NCBI GenBank assembly: GCA_030603635.1
Contig: JAUVXK010000012.1
Span: forward strand, 1-40,535
Direction of reading: 5' to 3'
Length of the DNA stretch: 40,535 nucleotides
Origin: Burkholderiales bacterium
Lineage (GTDB): Bacteria > Pseudomonadota > Gammaproteobacteria > Burkholderiales > Burkholderiaceae_C
Positions 29,446 through 38,958 of the stretch are shown here, in pieces. The notes beneath the pieces are model-generated. The model was not told the origin of the DNA and made no database searches. It saw nothing but the letters and a program-made list of their open reading frames with translations. A program made the position numbers and the translations under genes. How positions within the stretch are numbered: position 1 is the first letter of the stretch; each line of letters opens with the position of its first letter.

Positions 29446-30063
29446 ATGCCCGAGACCGCTCACCCCCCTCCCTCCGCCCTGGGCAGCACGCGCTGCTCAC
29501 AGGCCATGCTGCGCCAGACGATGGGGCAGTGGCGGGCTCTGGGCTGCCCGGACCTGTGGTTGTTTGCCTACGGTTCGCTGATCTGGAAAACGGAATTCCC
29601 GGTGATCGAACGGCGCCTGGCCACGGTGCACGGGTACCACCGCGCGCTCAAGATGTGGAGTCGCGTCAACCGAGGCACCCCGGAGCGCCCGGGTCTGGTG
29701 TTCGCGCTGCTGCCCGGCGGGAGCTGCCAGGGCATCACCCTGCGCGTGCCGGCCGCCGACGTGCCGGAGATGCTGCCACGGCTCTGGGAACGCGAGATGC
29801 CCAACCCGGTGTACGACCCACGCTGGCTGCGCTGCCACACCCCAGGCGGTCCCGTGAGCGGACTGGCGTTCACGCTGTCGCGGCGCAGCCCGAACTTCAC
29901 CGGGGAGCTGCAGCCGCACGAGCTGCAGCACATCTTTCGGCACGCACAGGGGCGCTACGGGACGACCCTGGATTACGCCCGGCAAACGCTGGAGCAGCTG
30001 CGCGCCCTGGGCATCCGCGACCGGGCACTGGAGCGGCTGCTGCACCACGCGCACGGCCTGTGA
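29446..30063 (+). CDS. ChaC-like gamma-glutamylcyclotransferase
   Basis: The 205-residue protein contains WLFAYGSLIWKTEFPV (about 38-53), the signature of the ChaC family of glutathione-specific gamma-glutamylcyclotransferases, followed by GYHRALKMWS and a mostly beta middle region. The family cleaves glutathione to 5-oxoproline and Cys-Gly. Homologues often start near residue 21 (MLRQTM at 29506), so the first 20 residues may not be translated. It is divergent from yceD across a 39-base spacer and 42 bases upstream of pdxH on the same strand. Confidence 0.85.
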   Translation: MPETAHPPPSALGSTRCSQAMLRQTMGQWRALGCPDLWLFAYGSLIWKTEFPVIERRLATVHGYHRALKMWSRVNRGTPERPGLVFALLPGGSCQGITLRVPAADVPEMLPRLWEREMPNPVYDPRWLRCHTPGGPVSGLAFTLSRRSPNFTGELQPHELQHIFRHAQGRYGTTLDYARQTLEQLRALGIRDRALERLLHHAHGL

Positions 30064-30105
30064 GGCCCCGCGCCGGAGGCCGGACCGGCATGCCATACTT
30101 TCAGC

Positions 30106-30738
30106 ATGAACATCGCCGACCTGCGCAAGAGCTACGAAAAGGCCGAACTCAGCGAAGAGGCCTCCCATGCCGACCCGTTGCGGCAATTCGACCAGTGGTT
30201 CAACGAAGCCCTGAAGAGCGAACTGCCGGAACCGAACGCCATGACGGTGGCCACGGTGGGCAGCGACCTGCGCCCCAGCACCCGCGTGGTGCTGATCAAG
30301 GGGTATGACGAGCGTGGCATCGTCTGGTACACGAATTACGGCAGCCGCAAGGGACAGGAACTGGCCGGCAACCCCTGGGCCGCCCTGCAGTTCCACTGGG
30401 TGGAGCTGGAGCGGGTGGTGCGCATCGAAGGCCGGGTCGACAAAGTGAGCGCCGAGGAAAGCGACGCCTACTTCCAGAGCCGTCCGCTGGACAGCCGCAT
30501 CGGTGCCTGGGCCAGCCCCCAGAGCCGGGTGATCTCCGGGCGGGGGGTTCTGGTGGCGAACGCCGCGAAATTCGGCGCCCAGTTCCTGCTCAACCCGCCC
30601 CGTCCCCCTCATTGGGGCGGCTACCGCCTGAACCCCGACCGCTGGGAATTCTGGCAAGGCCGCAAGAGCCGCCTGCACGACCGGTTGGTGTACCGGCATG
30701 AGGGCAGCACCTGGGTTCGGGAACGACTGGCACCCTGA
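30106..30738 (+). CDS. pdxH: Pyridoxamine 5'-phosphate oxidase
   Basis: PdxH oxidises pyridoxine or pyridoxamine 5'-phosphate to pyridoxal phosphate using FMN. The 210-residue protein has the FMN-binding segments [14 protein letters not shown] and [12 protein letters not shown], the [10 protein letters not shown] strand, and the C-terminal family signature [13 protein letters not shown]. The ATG at 30106 gives the usual [11 protein letters not shown] start. It complements pdxJ in the same window. It converges on folK with 27 bases between and no clear terminator. Confidence 0.97.
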   Translation: MNIADLRKSYEKAELSEEASHADPLRQFDQWFNEALKSELPEPNAMTVATVGSDLRPSTRVVLIKGYDERGIVWYTNYGSRKGQELAGNPWAALQFHWVELERVVRIEGRVDKVSAEESDAYFQSRPLDSRIGAWASPQSRVISGRGVLVANAAKFGAQFLLNPPRPPHWGGYRLNPDRWEFWQGRKSRLHDRLVYRHEGSTWVRERLAP

Positions 30739-30765
30739 AAGCACCCCATAACACCTGTTCCGGGT

Positions 30766-31239
30766 TCAGGGCAGGCGCTCGATGGCCTGGTCCGCCACTG
30801 CGGCCAGGGCCGCGTCATCCACCCGTGCCCGGTCCAGCTCCTGCAAAGGCCGCAACACAAAGGCCCGCTCCCGCCAGCGGGGATGGGGCACGGTGAGGGC
30901 CGGGGAGTCGATGCGCGCGCTGCCGTACAGCAGCAGATCCAGGTCCAGTGTGCGCGGGGCGTTGCGGTAGGGGCGCTCCCGGCCGGCGGCCAGCTCCAGG
31001 AATTGGAGCCAATCCAGCAAGGCAGGGGCGGTCAGGGTGGTGCGCACCTCGGCGACGGCATTACAGTACCACGGCCCTCCGGCATCCACGGGCGCGCTGC
31101 GGTAGAACCCCGACACGCGAAGACCCAGGATGCCCGGAGCACGGGCAAGCCGGTCCAGCGCGAGCCGCAGGGTCGCCACCGGATCGCCCAGGTTGGCCCC
31201 GAGGCCGACATAGGCCGTAACTTCCTCGCGAAGTGTCAT
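30766..31239 (-). CDS. folK: 7,8-dihydro-6-hydroxymethylpterin pyrophosphokinase
   Basis: FolK transfers pyrophosphate from ATP to 6-hydroxymethyl-dihydropterin in folate synthesis. The 157-residue protein has AYVGLGANLGDP at the start, FYRSAPVD, and the PPPK signature RNAPRTLDLDLLLYG with the magnesium-binding aspartates. The ATG at 31239 overlaps the pcnB stop as ATGA (31236-31239), the standard pcnB-folK pair. Confidence 0.96.
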   Translation of the reverse strand: MTLREEVTAYVGLGANLGDPVATLRLALDRLARAPGILGLRVSGFYRSAPVDAGGPWYCNAVAEVRTTLTAPALLDWLQFLELAAGRERPYRNAPRTLDLDLLLYGSARIDSPALTVPHPRWRERAFVLRPLQELDRARVDDAALAAVADQAIERLP

Positions 31240-32849
31240 TCCGCGGCGGCCGGACCACCCTCACCGGCCGAACCGGCGGGCTTGCGACGACGGCGCCGAC
31301 GCTTCTTGGGAGCGGCGTCCACCCCCTCCGGCGCATCGGCGGACGGCTCAGGCGCGTGCGGCACCTCAGCCTCATCAGCGGGTCGCCAGCGCGGATCGGC
31401 TTCATCGGCCGCCACGCGATGCACCCGCCCCGGCGTCTTGCCGCCCCGCCCGCCGGCAGCCTTGCCGGCCGTGCGGCTGCGCTGCTGCTCCAGGCGCACG
31501 GCCTCGACCATGTCGCGGCGCACGGGATCGCTGGCGGTGCTGAAGGTTTCCCACCAGTGGGACAGCTCTTCCTCCAATTCGCCCACCTGGGCCCGCAGGC
31601 GCAGGAAATCGAAGCCGGCGCGGAAACGGGGCTGCTCGGCCAAAGAGAAGGGGCTCTGGCCGATGCGCCTGTCGAAACGGGGCTGCATCATCCAGATTTC
31701 GCGCATGTCGGCGCCCAGCTTGCCTCTGCCGGACACGTCGCCGATGCGGGCCTCAAACACCTCGTCCACGGCCTCCTGCAATGCCGGGAAGGGCGGCACC
31801 TTGGCGTTCTGGCGTTTCTGCCAGCCGGCACGCACATCGCTCCAGAGCACACAGGCCAGCAGGAAGCTGGGCGCCACCGGCTTGCCTTCGGCCACGCGGC
31901 GGTCGGTGTCGAGCAGGGCAGCCTTGACGAAAGGCTCGTCGGCGCGCTGCACCACCAGATCCAGCAACGGGTAGATGCCCTTGCCCAGTCCGGTGGCCTT
32001 GAGCTGTTCGATGCTGGCCAGCGCATGGCCGGTCTGCAGCAGCTTGAGCATCTCGTCGAACAGTCGGCTCTGGGGCACGTCGGCAAGCAACGGCAGGGAG
32101 GCGGCCAGCGGCGCGCGGGTCTTGGGGTCGAACTGGAAACCGAGGCCGTTGAGCTTGGCGCCGAATCGCACGGCGCGGATGATGCGCACCGGGTCCTCGC
32201 GGTAGCGGGCCGCCGGGTCCCCGATCATGCGCAACACGCGCTTCTTGGCGTCGCGGATACCGTGGTGGAAATCCACCACGATCTCGGACTCCGGGTCATA
32301 GTACATGGCGTTGATGGTGAAATCGCGGCGCACGGCGTCCTGTTCGATCGGCCCCCAGACGTTGTCGCGCAGCACGCGCCCGCTGGCGTCCACGGCGTGC
32401 TTCATGCCCGCCAGTTCGCCTTTGGACGTGCGCTCATTGCCACTCACCTGTTCGGCTGCGGCGTTGTCCATGTAGGCGCGGAAGGTGGACACCTCGATGA
32501 CCTCGTGCTCGCGCCCGCGACCGAACACCACGTGCACGATGCGGAAGCGCCGGCCAATGATGAAGGCGCGCCGGAACAAGGCCTTGACCTGTTCCGGCGT
32601 GGCGTTGGTGGCCACGTCGAAATCTTTGGGGCGCAGGCCCAGCAACAGGTCGCGCACCGCGCCGCCCACGATGTAGGCCTCGTGGCCAGCGCGCTTGAGG
32701 GTGTGCACCACGTCCAGGGCACGCCCGTCCACGAGCGACGGATCAATGCCGTGCACGGTGGCGGGAACGTCCTCGCGCTTGCCAAAGTGGGGCCCCTTGG
32801 CCCGGGAAGTGGCCTTGCCCAGGAGTTTGTCGATGAATTTCTTGATCAT
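31236..32849 (-). CDS. pcnB: Poly(A) polymerase I
   Basis: PcnB adds poly(A) tails to RNA and so marks it for decay. The 537-residue protein has the nucleotidyltransferase core GGAVRDLLLG (62-71), DFDVATNATPEQVK (76-89) and the bacterial poly(A) polymerase stretch RRFRIVHVVFGR (100-111). A Lys/Arg-rich tail with a run of six Arg near residue 516 and an Ala/Gly end follows, probably aiding RNA binding. The ATG at 32849 overlaps the HAD phosphatase stop (32846-32849). CCA-adding activity is less likely given the PcnB-type motif. Confidence 0.95.
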   Translation of the reverse strand: MIKKFIDKLLGKATSRAKGPHFGKREDVPATVHGIDPSLVDGRALDVVHTLKRAGHEAYIVGGAVRDLLLGLRPKDFDVATNATPEQVKALFRRAFIIGRRFRIVHVVFGRGREHEVIEVSTFRAYMDNAAAEQVSGNERTSKGELAGMKHAVDASGRVLRDNVWGPIEQDAVRRDFTINAMYYDPESEIVVDFHHGIRDAKKRVLRMIGDPAARYREDPVRIIRAVRFGAKLNGLGFQFDPKTRAPLAASLPLLADVPQSRLFDEMLKLLQTGHALASIEQLKATGLGKGIYPLLDLVVQRADEPFVKAALLDTDRRVAEGKPVAPSFLLACVLWSDVRAGWQKRQNAKVPPFPALQEAVDEVFEARIGDVSGRGKLGADMREIWMMQPRFDRRIGQSPFSLAEQPRFRAGFDFLRLRAQVGELEEELSHWWETFSTASDPVRRDMVEAVRLEQQRSRTAGKAAGGRGGKTPGRVHRVAADEADPRWRPADEAEVPHAPEPSADAPEGVDAAPKKRRRRRRKPAGSAGEGGPAAAE

Positions 32850-33520
32850 GCGTGTTCCGCAAACAGGTCGAGTATGCGCCAGTCCCGCTCGCGGGCGATG
32901 GCCCGCAGGCCTTCGCCGGGGTTGGTGGCCACGGGCACCGTGGCCTTTTCCAGCAGGGGCAGGTCGTTGGTGGAGTCGGAGTAGAAGGTGGTGTGCACGT
33001 CGCTCCAGTCCAGGCCGCGGGCGGCCAGCCACTGCTCGAGACGCGTCACCTTGCCTTCACGGAAAGAGGGAGTGCCGGCAATCTCGCCGGTGTACCAGCC
33101 CTGGGCGTCACGGGCGAGTTCCACCGCGATCAGGTGTTCGACGCCCAGTGCCCGGGCGATCGGACGGGTGACGAATTCGTTGGTCGCGGTGATGATGATC
33201 ACCTCGTCACCGGCCTGCCGGTGGCCCTCGACCAGGGCGCGGGCGACTGGCCGCAGTTGCGGCTCGATCACCTCGTGCATGAAGCGTTCGTGGGCCTCGG
33301 CAGCGGCGGCGGGGCCGCGCTCGCGAAACGCCTGGGTGGCAAAGCGCACGTAGGCGTGAACGTCCAGTTCACCGGCCTGGTACTGGGCGAAGAACTCGTC
33401 GTTGCGGCGGGCGAATTCGACCGGATCGGTCCAGCCGATGCGGGTGGTGAATTCCCCCCAGCCGTAGTCGGAGTCCAGCGGCAGCAGGGTGTGGTCCAGA
33501 TCGAACAGGGCCAGTTTCAT
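32846..33520 (-). CDS. HAD family phosphatase (SerB-like, IB subfamily)
   Basis: The 224-residue protein has the HAD motif I FDLDHTLL with nucleophile Asp7 and Asp9, motif II IIITATN, a Lys in the SFREGK segment, and motif III SDSTNDLPLL. The large helical cap at about residues 20-90 places it in the IB group with phosphoserine phosphatase and histidinol-phosphatase-like enzymes. The substrate cannot be read from the sequence. The ATG at 33520 fits the family start. It lies 32 bases after hda and overlaps pcnB. Confidence 0.9.
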   Translation of the reverse strand: MKLALFDLDHTLLPLDSDYGWGEFTTRIGWTDPVEFARRNDEFFAQYQAGELDVHAYVRFATQAFRERGPAAAAEAHERFMHEVIEPQLRPVARALVEGHRQAGDEVIIITATNEFVTRPIARALGVEHLIAVELARDAQGWYTGEIAGTPSFREGKVTRLEQWLAARGLDWSDVHTTFYSDSTNDLPLLEKATVPVATNPGEGLRAIARERDWRILDLFAEHA

Positions 33521-33552
33521 CAATGCGTCTTTCGTATGCGGTCTCAGTGGGC

Positions 33553-34239
33553 TCAGCCACCTTCGAGCATGGCCTTGATGAGCGGAATGGTGATGGCCCG
33601 CTGCGTGCGCAGGGCGTAGCCGTCGAGCCGGTCCAGCAACACCATGAGGTTGCCCAGGTCGCGCGTGAAGCGGTTGAGCATGTAGTCCATGACCTCGTCG
33701 CTCAGAAACACCCCTCGCTCGTCGGCCGCGCGACGCAGCACGCGGCGCCGGTCGGCTTCGGACAGCGCCTGCAATTGGAACACATGCCCCCACCCCAGCC
33801 GGGTGCGCAGATCTTCGCGGAGCAACAGGTCGGCCGGCGGACGGTCGGCCGCCGCCAGCACCCAGCGCGGTGCACCTCGGGCCGGCGTCTGGGCGTTCAC
33901 GAACCAGTTGAAGGCGGCCGCCTGCTGTTCGGCGGTGTAGAGCTGGCAGTCGTCCAGCAGCACCGCGACCCAGCCGTCATCAAAGGCAGGGGGCGAGGCC
34001 ATGCCCGGATCCAGCCAGCCGACCCGCCCGCCCTGTCCTTCCAGCGCCAGACGCACTGCCTGCAACAGGTGGGTTTTGCCGACACCACTGTCACCCCACA
34101 AGTAGGTGGGCACTGGCGAACGCAGGGGGTTGCCAGCCCAGAGGCGCAGATGGTCCAGGGCCTCGTTCGGGCCATGGGCCAGGAAGTTGTCGAAGGAAGG
34201 CCGGGGGGCCAGCCCCATGTCGAGGACGAGCTGCTCCAT
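33553..34239 (-). CDS. hda: DnaA regulatory inactivator Hda
   Basis: Hda with the DNA-loaded beta clamp stimulates DnaA-ATP hydrolysis and so limits re-initiation. The 228-residue DnaA-like AAA+ protein begins with QLVLDM (residues 3-8), a clamp-binding motif, and has Walker A GDSGVGKT (49-56), a Walker B LLDD, and an arginine-finger region near LLDRLDGYALRTQRAI. The ATG at 34239 shares one base with the permease stop (TGATG), so the two are coupled. Confidence 0.92.
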   Translation of the reverse strand: MEQLVLDMGLAPRPSFDNFLAHGPNEALDHLRLWAGNPLRSPVPTYLWGDSGVGKTHLLQAVRLALEGQGGRVGWLDPGMASPPAFDDGWVAVLLDDCQLYTAEQQAAAFNWFVNAQTPARGAPRWVLAAADRPPADLLLREDLRTRLGWGHVFQLQALSEADRRRVLRRAADERGVFLSDEVMDYMLNRFTRDLGNLMVLLDRLDGYALRTQRAITIPLIKAMLEGG

Positions 34240-35357
34240 CAGCGCCGCTCCTCGTCACCCGATGGCTCCACGGGTGGCACCAGCACCTGAGGCGTGCCGT
34301 GGGTGTAGAGCGAACTGCCCACATACAGCGCCTGCATGCGGCGCACCGCCACCAGGAGCACGGCACTGGCCGGCAGCGCGATCAACACGCCGACGAAGCC
34401 GAATACATGCCCAAAGGCCATGAGCGCAAAGATCACCGCAATGGGGTGCAGGCCGATGCGCTCGCCCAGCAAACGGGGCGTGAGGTAGAAGCTCTCCACC
34501 AACTGCCCCGCCAGATACACCAGACCGACCAGCAACACGCCCGTGACCGACTGGAACTGCAGCAGCGCCGCGAGCAGGCCCAGCACCAGCCCCAGGCCGA
34601 ATCCCAGATAGGGCACGAACACCGCCAAACCCGTGAACACCCCGATGGGCAAAGCCAGCTTCAGCCCCACCAGGGCCAACCCGACGGTGTAGAACACCGC
34701 CAGAATGCCCATGACCAGCAACTGCCCCCGCAGGTACTGACCGAGCACCTGATCGGTTTCGTCGAGAAAGCGTTGCGTCGGTTCCTGCCAGCGCGGCGGC
34801 ACCAGCGACTTGGTGCGAGCCACGAAACGGCCCCAGTCGAGCAGCAGGAAGTAGGCCACGATGGGCATGAGCACCAGGTTGCCGAGCACCGCGAGAACGG
34901 CGCTGCCACCGATGCGCAGGGACGAAAGCACGCGTTCCGCCAGTTCACCCTCATGACCCGAGACCAAGCGGCGCAACAGATCGCGCACGGCATTGACGTC
35001 GATCTCCGCATCGATGCCCAGGCGATCGGCCCAGGGCTCCATCCAAGCGTTGAGATTTTCCAGCAGGGGGGGAATCTGGTCTCGCAGCAACGGCCACTGG
35101 CGCGTGACCACCGGCACGATCATCAGTGCCACCGCGAGCAGCACCAGCATGAGAAGCGAGATCGCCAGGGCGGCACCCAGCCAGCGCGGGATGTGGTGAG
35201 CGTGCATGCGCTCCACCACCGGATGCAGTGCATAGGCCATGACAGCCGCTACGACGAACGGCATGAGCACCGGCGCCAGCAGATCGATCAGCCACCAGGC
35301 GGCGACAGCCAAGGCCAGCCAGGCCAGCATGCGGGCTTGGTGGGCGGTCAGCGGCAT
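34239..35357 (-). CDS. AI-2E family transporter (PerM-type permease)
   Basis: The 372-residue inner-membrane protein has about eight hydrophobic segments, including clusters at about 10-65, 150-175, 210-260 and 300-335, with the family segments LYLAGQLVESFYLTP-like and GLHPIAVIFALMAFGHVFGF. The family includes autoinducer-2 exporters and sodium/proton antiporters; the substrate here is not identifiable. The ATG at 35357 was chosen; a start at 35396 would run into the promoter palindrome shared with purM. It is paired with hda, a common neighbour in Burkholderiales. Confidence 0.85.
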   Translation of the reverse strand: MPLTAHQARMLAWLALAVAAWWLIDLLAPVLMPFVVAAVMAYALHPVVERMHAHHIPRWLGAALAISLLMLVLLAVALMIVPVVTRQWPLLRDQIPPLLENLNAWMEPWADRLGIDAEIDVNAVRDLLRRLVSGHEGELAERVLSSLRIGGSAVLAVLGNLVLMPIVAYFLLLDWGRFVARTKSLVPPRWQEPTQRFLDETDQVLGQYLRGQLLVMGILAVFYTVGLALVGLKLALPIGVFTGLAVFVPYLGFGLGLVLGLLAALLQFQSVTGVLLVGLVYLAGQLVESFYLTPRLLGERIGLHPIAVIFALMAFGHVFGFVGVLIALPASAVLLVAVRRMQALYVGSSLYTHGTPQVLVPPVEPSGDEERR

Positions 35358-35387
35358 GGGGATAACTGCAGGGACATGGCGGGCCCG

Positions 35388-35405
35388 TAAAATCAAGGGA
35401 TTTTA
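35388..35405. promoter_or_regulatory. Symmetric divergent promoter core between the permease and purM
   Basis: TAAAATC-AAGG-GATTTTA is a perfect 7-base inverted repeat that puts a TAAAAT -10-like box on each strand, facing purM on the plus strand (27 bases before its ATG) and the permease-hda-phosphatase-pcnB-folK operon on the minus strand. No clear -35 boxes are seen. Confidence 0.5.
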
Positions 35406-35420
35406 TCGGCCTTCCACCAC

Positions 35421-36452
35421 ATGACAACGACTCCCCTCTCCTACAAAGACGCCGGCGTGGACATCGACGCGGGCGACGCCCTGGTTGAACGCATCAAGCC
35501 GCTGGCGAAGAAAACGATGCGCGAAGGGGTGCTGGCCGGCATTGGCGGCTTTGGCGCGCTGTTCGAGGTGCCCAAGCGCTACCAGGAACCCGTGCTGGTG
35601 AGCGGCACCGACGGCGTGGGCACCAAGCTGAAACTGGCCTTCGAGTGGAACATGCACGACACGGTGGGCATCGACCTGGTGGCCATGAGCGTGAACGACG
35701 TGCTGGTGCAGGGCGCCGAACCGCTGTTCTTCCTCGACTACTTTGCCTGCGGCAAGCTGGACGTGGACACCGCCGCGGCCGTGGTGGGCGGCATTGCCAA
35801 GGGTTGCGAACTGAGTGGCTGCGCCCTGATCGGCGGCGAAACCGCCGAAATGCCCGGCATGTACCCGGCCGGGGAATACGACCTGGCCGGTTTTGCCGTG
35901 GGCGCAGTGGAAAAATCCAAGATTCTCACCGGTCGCGACGTTCAGACCGGCGACGTGGTCCTGGGTCTGGCTTCGGCGGGCGTGCACTCCAACGGTTTCA
36001 GCCTGGTGCGCAAGTGCATTGAGCGCGCGGGTGCCAGCCTGCCCGCCACGCTGGACGGCCAGCCGTTCAAACAGGCCATCATGGCGCCCACCCGCCTGTA
36101 CGTGAAGAGCGTGCTGGCCGCACTGGCGCAGCATCCCATCAAGGCGCTGGCCCATATCACGGGCGGCGGCCTGCTGGAAAACATTCCCCGCGTGCTGCCC
36201 GAAGGCCTGGCCGCCCACCTCAAAAAGGGCAGCTGGCCGCAGACCGAGCTGTTCGCGTGGCTGCAGAAGACTGCGGCCATCGACGACATCGAGATGAACC
36301 GCACCTTCAACAATGGCATCGGCATGGTGGTGGTGGTGGACGCGGCCCACGCCGAGGCCACCGCGGCCACGCTGCGTACGCAGGGTGAAACGGTTCATGC
36401 CATCGGCATCATTGCGCCCCGGGGCAATGGGGCTGCCGTGGTGGTGGGCTGA
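35421..36452 (+). CDS. purM: Phosphoribosylformylglycinamidine cyclo-ligase
   Basis: PurM closes the imidazole ring in purine synthesis (AIR synthetase) with ATP. The 343-residue protein has [15 protein letters not shown], the [11 protein letters not shown] signature and [15 protein letters not shown] near the C-terminus. The ATG at 35421 gives [19 protein letters not shown], the family start. It ends 8 bases from the convergent SirB1-family gene. Its promoter appears to share a palindrome with the divergent permease operon. Confidence 0.97.
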   Translation: MTTTPLSYKDAGVDIDAGDALVERIKPLAKKTMREGVLAGIGGFGALFEVPKRYQEPVLVSGTDGVGTKLKLAFEWNMHDTVGIDLVAMSVNDVLVQGAEPLFFLDYFACGKLDVDTAAAVVGGIAKGCELSGCALIGGETAEMPGMYPAGEYDLAGFAVGAVEKSKILTGRDVQTGDVVLGLASAGVHSNGFSLVRKCIERAGASLPATLDGQPFKQAIMAPTRLYVKSVLAALAQHPIKALAHITGGGLLENIPRVLPEGLAAHLKKGSWPQTELFAWLQKTAAIDDIEMNRTFNNGIGMVVVVDAAHAEATAATLRTQGETVHAIGIIAPRGNGAAVVVG

Positions 36453-36460
36453 CGGTCAGG

Positions 36461-37312
36461 TCAGCTCAGTTCGCGCCTGAGTTCGCTCACCCGCTGGCCG
36501 ATGGCATCGGCGTCCAGCGGGTCTTCGGCGTGGGCCAGATAGGCCTCCAGATCGGGCACGGCTTGCTCAGGGTGGCCTTGCTCTGCCCAGGCCAGCCCCC
36601 GATCGCGGCGCTCGCTCCAGTCGTCGGGCAGCAAGAGCACGAGCCGATCGAGCACGCTGATCAGTCGCGGCCAATCCTCCTGGCTGCGGTGGATTTCCTT
36701 GAGGTTGCGCAGCACACGGGCCAGAATGTCGCGCGGCGGTGCGGACTGCAAATACAAGCCCACAGGCACATCGAAGTCGTCCACCAAGCCGTTGCGGCGC
36801 TTGTACGGCTCCAGCCGCTCTGACAGGTCTTCCCGGCTCAGGGACTGGCCGGTGAACGGGTCGATCACCACCTGCCCCTGTGGCAGGTTGACCTTGACCA
36901 TGAAATGCCCCGGGAAGTTGACGCCCCGTGCCTGCAACGCCAGGCCCTGGGCCAGCTCCAGCCACAGAATGGCCAGCGTGATGGGAATGCCGCGCCGGGT
37001 GCGCAACACCACGTTGAGATAGCTGTTTTCCGGGTCGTAGTAGTGGTTGACGTTGCCCCCGAAGCCCAGGTCGTGGAAGAAGAACTGGTTCAGCAGACGC
37101 AGGCGCTGCAGCGGGCCGGCGTCGGCCGGCAGGCGTCGGCGCAACCGGGCCAGCAGCTGGTCCATATCGCCGAGCACGGTCTGCACGTCGAGATCCGGGT
37201 ATTCATCCATCGCCACAGCAATCGTCGCTTCCAGCAAGGGGAAACCTTCGTCATCCCGCACCAGGGTGGCGAAGTACTCCAGCGGCGAAGGGGCCTGAAA
37301 CGACACAGCCAT
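36461..37312 (-). CDS. SirB1 family protein (transglutaminase-like, TPR-like C-terminus)
   Basis: The 283-residue protein has the SirB1-type transglutaminase-like core (about 35-190, with LNQFFFHDLGFGGNVNHYYDPENSYLN, here given as the NQFFF and YYDPENSYLN patches, GIPITLAILWLELAQ and NFPGHFMVK) and a helical C-terminal region at about 200-280 resembling TPR repeats. The catalytic Cys of true transglutaminases is not apparent, as is usual for the family. The function is unknown. It follows murJ by 3 bases on the same strand and converges with purM. Confidence 0.82.
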   Translation of the reverse strand: MAVSFQAPSPLEYFATLVRDDEGFPLLEATIAVAMDEYPDLDVQTVLGDMDQLLARLRRRLPADAGPLQRLRLLNQFFFHDLGFGGNVNHYYDPENSYLNVVLRTRRGIPITLAILWLELAQGLALQARGVNFPGHFMVKVNLPQGQVVIDPFTGQSLSREDLSERLEPYKRRNGLVDDFDVPVGLYLQSAPPRDILARVLRNLKEIHRSQEDWPRLISVLDRLVLLLPDDWSERRDRGLAWAEQGHPEQAVPDLEAYLAHAEDPLDADAIGQRVSELRRELS

Positions 37313-37315
37313 GCC

Positions 37316-38878
37316 TTACTTTCTCACAAACTGACGCAGTTGAACACCAGCCAGCATCAGCACGCCGAAGTAGACCACCACGGCGCCGATGACGATCATC
37401 GCCAGCGACAGCACCCGACGTCCGGCCTGCACGGCGTGCACCCAGTCCACCTGCGCGCTGGACCACAGAAGAAACACCGCCAGCAGGGCGCTCGCGGCCA
37501 GAACCTGCAGGCCAAACCGCCCCCAGCCGGGGGACGGGCGGTAAGCGCCACGCCGCATCAACCCCACCAGCAACCAGCTCGCATTGAGCAGCGCCCCCAG
37601 GCCGATGGCCAGCGCCAGCCCCGCATGGGCCAGATGGGGCACCAGCAGCAGGTTCATGCACTGGGTGAACACCAGCACCACGATGGCGATCTTGACCGGG
37701 GTGCGAATGTCTTGCCGGGCGTAGAAGCCGGGTGCCAGCACCTTGATGGCAATCAGCCCGAGCAAACCCACGCCGTAGCCCATGAGGGCCAGCGAGGTCT
37801 GGCGCACATCGGCGGCCGTGAAGGCGCCGTAGTGGTACAGCACCGCCACCAGCGGCTGGGCAAAGGTGAGCAAGGCCACGGCACAGGGAATGGCCAGCAG
37901 CACCACCAGCCGGAGCCCCCAGTCGAGCAGGCCGCTGTAGCGGTCGCCATCATCGGCGGCCCGGGCGGCCGAGAGTTGCGGCAGCAGCACCACGCCCAGC
38001 GCCACGCCCAGCAAGGCGGTGGGGAATTCCATCAGGCGGTCGGCATAGGTGAGCCAGCTGACGCTGCCGGTGGCAAGGTGCGAGGCGATCTGGGTATTGA
38101 TGAGCAACGAGATCTGCGCCACGCTCACGCCCAGCAGCGCAGGCAGCATGAGGGTGAGAATGCGCTGGGTGCCCGGGTGCTGCCAGGCCGAACGCAGCGT
38201 CGAGACCGACACCCCGATCCGGGGCAGCAGCCCCAGCCGTCGCAGCGCCGGCAGTTGCACACCGAGCTGCAGCATGCCGCCCAGCAGCACCCCACCCGCC
38301 AGGGCGTAGATGGGCTCCCAACCCTGCGAGGCGAACCATGGCGCGCCCCACCAGGCGGCGCCGATCATGGCCACGTTGAGCAGCACCGGCGTGGCGGCAG
38401 GCACGGCAAACCGCTTCCAGGTGTTGAGCACGCCGGCTGCCAGAGCGACCATGGACATGAAGCCGATGTAGGGAAACATCCAGCGGGTGAGCACCACCGC
38501 CGCGTCGAAGCCCTCGGGGTTCTGCTTCAGGCCCGCCGCCATGGCCCAGACCAGGGCGGGTGCGGCCAGCACCCCCAGGATGCAGGTGAGCGTCAAGGCC
38601 CAGGCCAGCACCGTGGCCACCTGGTTGATCAGGACACGGGTGGCAGCCTCGCCGTCCTTTTCGCGGCTCGCGGCCAGCACCGGCACGAACGCCTGGCTGA
38701 AGGCGCCTTCGGCGAACAGCCGCCGCAACAGGTTGGGGATGCGGAAGGCCACGTTGAACGCGTCGGTGAGCGCGCTGGCCCCGAAGGTGGCGGCGATGAG
38801 CAGCTCACGCACCAGTCCCGTGATGCGGGAAGCGAGCGTGAGCAGGGAGACGATCGAGGCGGATTTGAACAGCGACAC
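37316..38878 (-). CDS. murJ: Lipid II flippase MurJ
   Basis: MurJ moves the peptidoglycan precursor lipid II across the inner membrane. The 520-residue protein has about 14 membrane segments and the family start SLFKSASIVSLLTLASRITGL, then LRRLFAEGAFSQAFVPV. The GTG at 38878 was chosen because it gives precisely this N-terminus; the nearby ATG at 38883 is out of frame. No ribosome-binding site is obvious. It is divergent from the PHP-domain gene across an 80-base spacer. Confidence 0.95.
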   Translation of the reverse strand: MSLFKSASIVSLLTLASRITGLVRELLIAATFGASALTDAFNVAFRIPNLLRRLFAEGAFSQAFVPVLAASREKDGEAATRVLINQVATVLAWALTLTCILGVLAAPALVWAMAAGLKQNPEGFDAAVVLTRWMFPYIGFMSMVALAAGVLNTWKRFAVPAATPVLLNVAMIGAAWWGAPWFASQGWEPIYALAGGVLLGGMLQLGVQLPALRRLGLLPRIGVSVSTLRSAWQHPGTQRILTLMLPALLGVSVAQISLLINTQIASHLATGSVSWLTYADRLMEFPTALLGVALGVVLLPQLSAARAADDGDRYSGLLDWGLRLVVLLAIPCAVALLTFAQPLVAVLYHYGAFTAADVRQTSLALMGYGVGLLGLIAIKVLAPGFYARQDIRTPVKIAIVVLVFTQCMNLLLVPHLAHAGLALAIGLGALLNASWLLVGLMRRGAYRPSPGWGRFGLQVLAASALLAVFLLWSSAQVDWVHAVQAGRRVLSLAMIVIGAVVVYFGVLMLAGVQLRQFVRK

Positions 38879-38943
38879 GGCATGAGTGTAGCCGTCGACC
38901 CGCGGCAGACACCCGTGCGTCAGCAGGGTGCTTGCCCAACCCC

Positions 38944-38949
38944 TAAAAT
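38944..38949 (+). promoter_or_regulatory. Possible -10 element just upstream of the PHP-domain gene
   Basis: TAAAAT ends 9 bases before the ATG at 38959, so transcription would start within a few bases of the start codon and the mRNA would be nearly leaderless. No ribosome-binding site is seen. The -35 region is poor. Confidence 0.35.
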
Positions 38950-38958
38950 GGTCCCGAC

